Under the pieces are notes generated by a model. That model did not search any database and was not told the DNA's origin. It saw only the letters and a list, made by a program, of their open reading frames with translations. This document shows positions 7,037-11,588 of a stretch of DNA of 11,588 bases, piece by piece (position 1 is the stretch's first letter; each line of letters begins with the position of its first letter). The translations under genes and the position numbers were made by a program. The stretch comes from JANNHK01 sp034408875 (GTDB lineage Bacteria; Actinomycetota; Acidimicrobiia; IMCC26256; PALSA-610). The stretch spans positions 1 to 11,588 of the forward strand of contig JAWXCJ010000108.1 of the NCBI GenBank assembly GCA_034408875.1, given 5' to 3'.

Positions 7037-10000
7037 GTGTGATCCTCGGTGGTTCGTATGGTGTCGTACGGGTTGCGGAAGCGACGTTTCCGGCCCGCGG
7101 CCATCGCAACGAGCGCGACGGCGAAGGTGCCGACGAGCGAACCCGTACTCAGCGAACTCGAACTCGGCGTCGTGGTGGTTGTGGTCGGTGCCGCGGTCGT
7201 GGTCGTGGTCGTGGTCTCCTCGGGGATACCCCCGACGATGATGATTTCGGGTGTCTCGAACTCCGTCGTGATCTGGGTGCCGAGATACTGACGGGTCACC
7301 GTGACCCCGACGACGAACTTGAACGTGCCGCGCCGTTCGGCCTTGACTTCTTCGATGCACGAGAAGATGTCGATGGTGCTCGACACGTAGGGCGCGGCCG
7401 CGACCGGGACCGGCGGGCCGCACGAGATTTTGCGTGGCTTCTTGGTGACGAGCGACACCGTGAGTGCGCCGCCCGTCGGTGACGGATTGCCCTCGAAGGT
7501 CAGCGGGCCGTCGGGTGCCGTCACGGACGCGCTGAACGTACCGACGGAGGTCGAACCGTTCGGGGTGCCGAGGTTCACGCTCGTGTTCACGGCCGGGCTG
7601 GGCCCGTCGTGTACCGGTTCCGGCCCCGGTTCGCGGAACTTGGCGTTGAGCTGGCATGGCCCGCCGAGTTCGACCAGGTCGACGCCTTCGACGCTGAACC
7701 CACCCTGCGCAGAAACGGGGCGGTCCGCGAACGGCGGCGCCGAGCGACTGCCGCAGACGAAGGTGCCCGACGCGACGACCGTGCTCGCGGGCGCGTTGAC
7801 GAAGGCGCCGTTGACGGTCGCGGTGATGGTCGCGGCATTCGGGTTGCCCGCGTTGGGTTGCGACTGCGCGGTGAGGGTGAGTGGTGCCCAGGGAATGTTC
7901 TGCTCGAAGTCCCTCGACGTGAGCGTCCACGACTTGCCGTGCGACGTGATGACCAGGGTTGCCGTGTGCGGTTTACCCGGCGTCGCGGTCACCAGGACCT
8001 CGTCGCGGTCGCCACCCGGGAGGCCACGGGTCGCGACCGCAGTGCCGTCGACCGCATACACGAGCTGGACATCGGCGGACCCGAACGCCGCGATCGGGGT
8101 GGCGCCGGTGATGCTCAGTGCGAGCCGCGCGCCGATCTTGCCGTCGGGTTGCGCGCCGGTCGGCTCGGCGGTGAAGTTCAAGCGCTCCAGCGCGGGGTGC
8201 CTCCACCCTTCGACGCAGCGGTCGGCGGGCCTGGCATCGCCGTTGATGCCGTCCTCGGCGCGTCCGTACACCTGGAAGCGAACGCTGCGTCCGACGAGAT
8301 CGCCGTACGGAATTTCGAGTGACGTCGCACCGCCCGGCGCGTCGAGCGCAGGTAGCGCGACGGTGTTGCCCGCGCCGCAAAGTTCGATGCCCTGCACGAC
8401 CCAGGCTGCGACGGGCACGTCGCAATCGTCCCGACACGAAGTCCACGACACGCGCCACACGCCTTTGACCGGGTCGGCAACCGCGGTGACGGAACCCGGA
8501 CGGTCCGGACCGGCCGGCAATGTGGTCACTTGCGTCGGGCGCGACTCGGTTTCTTCGGCGGCGACGCGGGCAGTGACGGTGAACTCGTACGTCGAGTTCG
8601 GGCGCAACCCGTCGAAGGTGATCTGGTGTTGGCCGTCGACCTGGCGCTCGCTGTTTGCCACGCCGCGCGCGCCGTTCAGCGGCCGGACCTTGACGAGATA
8701 CGACGACGGCACGCAGTCGCGGGTGTCGACGGTCTCGTAACTCCATGCGAGGGTGACGGCCCGAGGCAGTGGCGTCGCACCGACGATCAACGGCTCGTGC
8801 GGCTTCTGGTCGGTGCTCGCGCACTCCAGCTCCGCGTCGACGGTCGGAGGAGGCGGCGGCGCGGCGGCGGGCGGCGTCGCCTCGGCCGCGGCCGCCGCGG
8901 TGGTGGGTGTCGAGCCGTCCTCGGGAGGTGGGGCGACCAGCGCGCTCGGGGATTGGGTCGGGTCGAGTTTGGTTTTGCGGTCGTCGGTCTTGTCGACGAG
9001 CGCGGGTGGACGGGTGCCGTCGCTGAACACGACGTGGGCGAAGGTCGCTTCGGGGTTGTTGAAGACGACGCGGGGCCCGCGGGCGATCACGAGCGCGTTG
9101 ACGAAGGAGGGTTGTTCGATCCCCTCCCGGAACGCGTACGCGACGGGTTCGCCGTCGGCATCGAGCAGTGGCGCCACCGTGCCGGAGACGGGGTCGATCG
9201 AGAGGAGGAGCGGCGCGAGGCCACCGCGCGGGTCGGACCCTTCGAGGGTGTAGAGGCGCCCCTCGCTGAACGCGGGTGGGACCGGTGCCGATGCGAAGTC
9301 GCCGTCGATGCGCGTCGGACCAACGCGCGTGCGGGTGTCAGTGTCGACGCCGACGGTCCACCACCCCTCGGGGTTCTCGTACAGGAACCACACGACCGCC
9401 CCGGATCCGGTGCTCGGGACGATGCGCGTCGCGTTCGCAACACCGCTGTCGAGCTCGACCGACGGCGTGGCTCCCGTCGCATCGACCAGGAGCAGGTTGT
9501 CGCCCGTTGCCGCGACGACGCGCGTCGGTTGACCGTCCTCGGCGGGCGCGCCGCCCGCGGCGAGTACGGCCGAAGGGTCAAGTTCTTCGTGCTCGTCCTG
9601 CACAAGCGCGGTCTCGGTATCGGCGTCGGGCGCGAGTTCGAGGAGCACGTTGTCGTCACGCACCATCCACAGCGCGCCGTCCGCCGTCGCGAACGTGTGG
9701 GGCCGTTCACTGAACGCGCCGGGAATCGTCGCACTGCCCTTGGTCTTGTTGCTCTCGAGCGTCGACCGGTCGACGAGCGCGACGTACGTGCCGTCGGGGT
9801 GGCGGGCGACGACGAACGCCGCGCTCCCGGCGGCCAAGGCGCGAGCAGCGTCGAGGTCAGGCGCGAGGAGGAGACCCGCGTCCTTCTTCACGAGATAGTT
9901 CTCGACGCCGAGGAAGTTCAACGATCCGCGCCCGCTCACGAGCACCGTGCCGTTCGTGACGGGTGTGATGTGCGGGTTGGGATCTTCCCGATCGACATAC

Positions 10001-10284
10001 GCGCCGAGCTCCGCGAACCGCGTTGTCAGCGCACCACTCGCGAGGTCGACGACCACCGGTTCGCCCCGCGTGTTTTCGAGGACGAGCGAACCGCCGAACA
10101 GTTCCGGACGGCTCGCCGAACTCGGTGCCGACACGGCCGCGAGCGCCGCGATCGTGACCACGAGGACCCCCACCGACCCGACACCGACGAGTTTTTGGCG
10201 GCGGGAGAGCGTCGGTCGGTCCGGCTTCGACGCGCGGCCGAACGCGGGTCGACCGGACCGGTCAGAACCTCGCAATCCCCGCAT
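7033..10284 (-). CDS. Large bitopic envelope protein with fibronectin type III domains
   Basis: This 1083-residue protein is not an enzyme I can recognise. Its layout is: a basic cytoplasmic N-terminus (1-30); one helix (about 32-53); a long extracytoplasmic region resembling repeated beta-propeller or quinoprotein-like strands (about 60-430); a Pro/Ala-rich linker (about 445-482); one clear FN3 domain (about 495-590, ending LRPNSTYEFTVTA then TTLPAG); a second FN3-like domain with paired Cys residues (about 593-690); Ig-like beta domains (about 700-1015); a Thr-rich spacer (1023-1043); a second helix (about 1048-1065); and a short tail beginning GRKRRFR and ending in several Thr residues. 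Both ends should lie in the cytosol. The ATG at 10284 is preferred over GTG 10299 because GGGGAGA lies 6 nt upstream. It is the first gene of the operon and overlaps MoxR by GTGA. It may sense or bind the wall or a polymer (inference). Confidence 0.87.
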   Translation of the reverse strand: MRGLRGSDRSGRPAFGRASKPDRPTLSRRQKLVGVGSVGVLVVTIAALAAVSAPSSASRPELFGGSLVLENTRGEPVVVDLASGALTTRFAELGAYVDREDPNPHITPVTNGTVLVSGRGSLNFLGVENYLVKKDAGLLLAPDLDAARALAAGSAAFVVARHPDGTYVALVDRSTLESNKTKGSATIPGAFSERPHTFATADGALWMVRDDNVLLELAPDADTETALVQDEHEELDPSAVLAAGGAPAEDGQPTRVVAATGDNLLLVDATGATPSVELDSGVANATRIVPSTGSGAVVWFLYENPEGWWTVGVDTDTRTRVGPTRIDGDFASAPVPPAFSEGRLYTLEGSDPRGGLAPLLLSIDPVSGTVAPLLDADGEPVAYAFREGIEQPSFVNALVIARGPRVVFNNPEATFAHVVFSDGTRPPALVDKTDDRKTKLDPTQSPSALVAPPPEDGSTPTTAAAAAEATPPAAAPPPPPTVDAELECASTDQKPHEPLIVGATPLPRAVTLAWSYETVDTRDCVPSSYLVKVRPLNGARGVANSERQVDGQHQITFDGLRPNSTYEFTVTARVAAEETESRPTQVTTLPAGPDRPGSVTAVADPVKGVWRVSWTSCRDDCDVPVAAWVVQGIELCGAGNTVALPALDAPGGATSLEIPYGDLVGRSVRFQVYGRAEDGINGDARPADRCVEGWRHPALERLNFTAEPTGAQPDGKIGARLALSITGATPIAAFGSADVQLVYAVDGTAVATRGLPGGDRDEVLVTATPGKPHTATLVITSHGKSWTLTSRDFEQNIPWAPLTLTAQSQPNAGNPNAATITATVNGAFVNAPASTVVASGTFVCGSRSAPPFADRPVSAQGGFSVEGVDLVELGGPCQLNAKFREPGPEPVHDGPSPAVNTSVNLGTPNGSTSVGTFSASVTAPDGPLTFEGNPSPTGGALTVSLVTKKPRKISCGPPVPVAAAPYVSSTIDIFSCIEEVKAERRGTFKFVVGVTVTRQYLGTQITTEFETPEIIIVGGIPEETTTTTTTAAPTTTTTTPSSSSLSTGSLVGTFAVALVAMAAGRKRRFRNPYDTIRTTEDHT
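7195..7216. repeat. Hexanucleotide tandem repeat (GGTCGT) in the Thr-rich linker
   Basis: Three full GGTCGT units plus GGTC encode part of the poly-Thr spacer of the FN3 protein on the minus strand. Because the unit is 6 bp, slippage would change linker length without breaking the frame. Confidence 0.75.
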
Positions 10285-10290
10285 ACCCGC

Positions 10291-10297
10291 TCTCCCC
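10291..10297 (-). promoter_or_regulatory. Ribosome binding site deciding the start of the FN3 gene
   Basis: On the minus strand GGGGAGA lies 6 nt before ATG 10284. The alternative GTG at 10299 sits upstream of this site and has no purine-rich motif of its own, so the ATG is favoured. Confidence 0.65.
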
Positions 10298-10312
10298 ACC
10301 CGGAGCTGACAA

Positions 10313-10343
10313 ATGATACCTGTCGGACACGGGGAGTGGTCAA
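10313..10343 (-). promoter_or_regulatory. Candidate promoter of the five-gene operon
   Basis: On the minus strand TTGACC (10343-10338) matches a sigma-70-type -35 box and TATCAT (10318-10313) matches a TANNNT -10 box. The spacer is 19 bp, slightly longer than the usual 17. Initiation would fall near 10305, giving a leader of about 20 nt before ATG 10284. It is the best promoter-like pair I see in this gap and lies where an operon promoter is expected. Confidence 0.5.
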
Positions 10344-10390
10344 GGGTTCGGTGTTTGTCCGCCCGAGGCGCGCTTCACGTCACGTTGCGT

Positions 10391-10400
10391 GCACATGTGC
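10391..10400. promoter_or_regulatory. 10-bp palindrome upstream of the operon promoter, possible operator
   Basis: GCACATGTGC is self-complementary and lies about 48 bp upstream of the candidate -35 box. The position suits an activator or repressor site, but the only support is symmetry and location. Confidence 0.3.
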
Positions 10401-10409
10401 CCTTGTGCG

Positions 10410-10425
10410 TGCGGCTCGCGCCGCA
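10410..10425. repeat. Short stem-loop (6-bp stem, TCGC loop)
   Basis: TGCGGC and GCCGCA flank the tetranucleotide TCGC. It is GC-rich, lacks a T-run on either side, and lies just beyond the palindrome at 10391-10400. It may be part of an upstream regulatory region or chance in GC-rich DNA. Confidence 0.35.
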
Positions 10426-10437
10426 ACCACACAGCCC

Positions 10438-10707
10438 TCAACCGGTGACTGGCGCCCCGGGAGCGACGCGTGCCAGGTCGGCTCGGAGGTCGGATGCCTT
10501 GCGCTCCGGAGCCCGCTCCGGTCGGTGCGCTTCGCGTCGAAGCGCACCTGCCGAACCGAGAGTGAGGTGCAGCGCGCCGATGGCGTGCACTCGGCGGGTC
10601 GCCGGTGCGAACGTGAACTGGGACGTCCGTTCCGAGACGGCAACTCTCGTCGCCGGCAGCGTCAGTGCGTCGGGCGGAATGGGTGCCGCGTCGTCGCTCG
10701 CCGCCAT
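10438..10707 (-). CDS. Possible small hypothetical protein (89 residues), doubtful
   Basis: An ATG at 10707 opens an 89-residue frame (GTG at 10734 would give 98 residues). The middle has a mixed, protein-like composition (for example TRVAVSERTSQFTFAP), and many but not all codons end in G or C. Against it: no ribosome binding site, a C-terminal third rich in Ala, Arg and Pro as shadow frames often are, an equally long frame on the other strand, and the perfect hairpin 10524-10548 lying inside it. I cannot assign a family. If real it would follow the 39-residue peptide gene in the same direction. Confidence 0.22.
   Translation of the reverse strand: MAASDDAAPIPPDALTLPATRVAVSERTSQFTFAPATRRVHAIGALHLTLGSAGALRREAHRPERAPERKASDLRADLARVAPGAPVTG
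10503..10512. repeat. 10-bp perfect palindrome
   Basis: GCTCCGGAGC is self-complementary. GCTCCGG recurs at 10515-10521, so the area up to the neighbouring hairpin is rich in short inverted and direct repeats. Confidence 0.4.
10524..10548. repeat. Strong 11-bp hairpin with 3-nt loop
   Basis: GGTGCGCTTCG and CGAAGCGCACC are perfect inverted copies separated by CGT. Beyond a short mismatch, three to four further outer pairs can form (10519-10522 with 10550-10553). No T-run follows on either strand, so it is not a standard intrinsic terminator. It could be a processed-RNA stem, a factor-dependent termination or stability element for the small genes to its right, or a DNA-binding site. Confidence 0.6.
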
Positions 10708-10754
10708 CCGGCGGGGGTCTCGATCACGTAACACGATCGGGAGTACGCCGACGA

Positions 10755-10874
10755 CTACCTCACCGCTGTAGATCCTGGGTAAGGGCTCACGTCGAGAACC
10801 GCGCCGACCACGACGAAGACCGCAATGGCCGCGAGAACCTTGAGGATTGTCGCGCCGACCGACGGTGGTTTCAC
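10755..10874 (-). CDS. 39-residue single-helix membrane peptide
   Basis: A GTG at 10874 overlaps the stop of the preceding membrane-protein gene (GTGA) and opens a 39-residue frame. It has a short basic N-terminus (MKPPSV), one hydrophobic segment (about residues 8-27) and a polar tail ending STAVR. It is too small for most gene callers. Support comes from the overlap, which is the same 4-nt junction used in the large operon, and from the clean membrane-segment pattern. It may be a partner or small subunit of the four-helix protein encoded just before it. I do not recognise a family. No separate Shine-Dalgarno is visible, so translation would rely on coupling. Confidence 0.5.
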   Translation of the reverse strand: MKPPSVGATILKVLAAIAVFVVVGAVLDVSPYPGSTAVR

Positions 10875-11299
10875 GGCCCGGTCAGGCGCAGTGCGCGTGT
10901 GCGCGACACGACCATCACGATCGCGCCGACGACCGCGACCGCGGTCGCGAGGCCGAGGATCTTCGAGAGAGCAGTCGCCGGCTGGAGGATGAACGCGAGG
11001 TTCAACAACACGAGCAGCGCTCCGACTCCGACTCCGACCCACATCGCCCATCGCGCGCCCCGGTCGTACAACAACGCGGCGACCACGATCGCGACGCCGA
11101 GTACAAGACTGACGATGCCGAGGAACATGTAGTCGGGAGCAGCCTCGCGCAGCAGGGCCTCAGGGGAGCTGCTGTTCTGATCGTCGACGTACGCGTCGAC
11201 TAACGAGTCCTCGAACACGACGTTGAAAACAAGCCGGATTGCGGCCAACGCCGCGATTCCGAACAACGCGTTCCGCACCTTGCGATCGCCCGACTCCAC
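10871..11299 (-). CDS. Small four-helix membrane protein of unknown function
   Basis: This 142-residue protein has four predicted transmembrane helices, at about 10-29, 58-78, 85-106 and 114-132. A polar loop rich in Asp and Ser (about 30-55) between helices one and two probably lies outside the membrane, and the C-terminus ends in a short Arg-containing tail. No catalytic motif or known family is recognised. GTG at 11299 is chosen because GGGAGG lies 4 nt upstream; GTG at 11329 would add ten residues but lacks such a site. The stop overlaps the GTG of the 39-residue peptide gene, so the two are probably translated together. The gene lies 89 nt downstream of the partial gene at the window edge, on the same strand. 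Confidence 0.72.
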   Translation of the reverse strand: MESGDRKVRNALFGIAALAAIRLVFNVVFEDSLVDAYVDDQNSSSPEALLREAAPDYMFLGIVSLVLGVAIVVAALLYDRGARWAMWVGVGVGALLVLLNLAFILQPATALSKILGLATAVAVVGAIVMVVSRTRALRLTGP

Positions 11300-11303
11300 A
11301 ACG

Positions 11304-11309
11304 CCTCCC
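11304..11309 (-). promoter_or_regulatory. Ribosome binding site deciding the start of the four-helix protein
   Basis: On the minus strand GGGAGG lies 4 nt before GTG 11299. It is close but near-consensus, and favours this start over the GTG at 11329, which has no purine-rich motif upstream. Confidence 0.5.
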
Positions 11310-11376
11310 GCAACCCCGACGAACGTCACCGCGAATCTGACCGGAGGTTCCCACGGTTTCCCGGACTGATATGCCC

Positions 11377-11386
11377 CACCCGGGTG
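11377..11386. repeat. 10-bp palindrome just after the partial gene's stop
   Basis: CACCCGGGTG is self-complementary and starts 2 nt past the stop codon of the minus-strand partial gene. It could form a short stem at the transcript end; the sequence after it (GGGCATATC) has no T-run, so termination is uncertain. Confidence 0.35.
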
Positions 11387-11388
11387 CT

Positions 11389-11588
11389 TCAGTTGTTGAT
11401 GGCTCGGGTGATGGTGTGGGTGAGGGCGGCGCCGGTGCCGACGACGGCGACCATGGTGAGGGTGCCCCAGGGGTCTTCGGCCATCGCGCTCCAGGCTTTT
11501 TCGAAGTTGCCTTGTTCTTGGCCTTCGACGATGGACCGGTATTCGGCTTCGCTGATGGGGCGTTGGCCGGTGGGGTCGTAGTGGTTGA
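11389..11588 (-). CDS. C-terminal end of an unidentified protein (partial, runs off the right edge)
   Basis: The last 65 codons of a minus-strand gene are present; its start is outside the window. The peptide opens with HYDPTGQRPISEAEYRS, followed by a charged stretch, DPWG, and a hydrophobic segment (about residues 41-58 of the visible part) ending THTITRAINN. All six Glu codons are GAA and all three Gln codons are CAA, while the operon genes use GAG and CAG freely, and most other codons end in C. This marks it as differently composed from its neighbours. The DPTG motif recalls the YDPxG boundary of RHS or polymorphic-toxin proteins, but one short match is not enough to assign that. It could equally be a membrane-associated protein with a conserved DP-G-RPIS tail. 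Confidence 0.7.
   Translation of the reverse strand, partial: NHYDPTGQRPISEAEYRSIVEGQEQGNFEKAWSAMAEDPWGTLTMVAVVGTGAALTHTITRAINN

Larger units (their letters stand above)
10285..10754. other. About 470-nt gap without a confident gene
   Basis: Between the FN3 gene start and the stop of the 39-residue peptide gene this stretch holds the candidate operon promoter (10313-10343), a 10-bp palindrome (10391-10400), a 6-bp stem with a 4-nt loop (10410-10425), a second 10-bp palindrome (10503-10512) and an 11-bp hairpin (10524-10548). A weak minus-strand reading frame (10438-10707) could be a small gene, listed separately at low confidence. No tRNA-like or known riboswitch fold was recognised. Confidence 0.55.

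Noticed and set aside
7037..7930. Upstream extension of the MoxR frame beyond GTG 7036
   Set aside because: The extra sequence is low-complexity Arg/His/Asp-rich shadow of the FN3 gene, and MoxR proteins are normally about 320 residues long.
8530..10731. Very long plus-strand open frame (733 codons) opposite the FN3 gene
   Set aside because: It is Arg- and Gly-rich, has no recognisable domain and lies antisense to a gene with clear membrane segments, FN3 motifs and a good start. High-GC coding DNA often leaves long open antisense frames.
10313..10771. Plus-strand open frame (152 codons) across the inter-operon gap
   Set aside because: No ribosome binding site, Arg- and Ser-rich composition, no recognisable family, and it runs through the operon promoter and into the small minus-strand peptide gene.

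Overview
The window is high-GC DNA with GTG/TTG starts, strong GC bias at third codon positions, an Asp-rich lipoprotein N-terminus and Thr-rich extracytoplasmic linkers. This points to an actinobacterium. The TTTTTT-type linkers and the lipoprotein style suggest Acidimicrobiia or a relative, but that is inference; no rRNA, tRNA or other marker is present to fix it.

Layout from left to right. Positions 1-226 are non-coding leader with a 14-bp palindrome and two near-identical 22-bp direct repeats. A plus-strand gene (227-1687) encodes a secreted lipoprotein alpha/beta hydrolase of the tripeptidyl-aminopeptidase (TAP) type. It converges, 14 nt apart, on a minus-strand run of five genes covering 10284 down to 1702. 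In transcription order these are: a 1083-residue membrane-anchored protein with fibronectin type III domains; a MoxR-type AAA ATPase; a DUF58 protein; a TgpA-like (DUF3488 plus transglutaminase fold) membrane protein; and a soluble Ser/Thr kinase. The first four are joined by 4-nt stop/start overlaps using three different start codons (GTGA, TTGA, ATGA). The kinase follows after 45 nt. A candidate promoter lies directly upstream of the first gene.

The five-gene run has the composition of the 'PFNA'-type cluster known from bifidobacteria (kinase, FN3 protein, AAA-ATPase, DUF58, transglutaminase), with differences. No PP2C phosphatase or FHA gene is visible, and the kinase is last. The transglutaminase fold appears to lack its catalytic Cys (Pro487) and the usual His, while keeping the Asp. 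The kinase has a non-RD catalytic loop (HNDVTPRN) with Thr where Lys is usual. My reading, which is inference, is a cell-envelope sensing or assembly system in which MoxR and DUF58 work on a membrane complex built from the FN3 protein and a non-catalytic transglutaminase-fold protein, with kinase output.

Right of the operon promoter is a roughly 470-nt stretch (10285-10754) with no confident gene but several palindromes and a strong 11-bp hairpin. Beyond it a small minus-strand pair follows: a four-helix membrane protein (11299-10871) whose stop overlaps the GTG of a 39-residue single-helix peptide (10874-10755). The right edge holds the last 65 codons of another minus-strand gene. It carries a DPTGQRP motif and a hydrophobic segment, and all its Glu and Gln codons end in A, unlike its neighbours.
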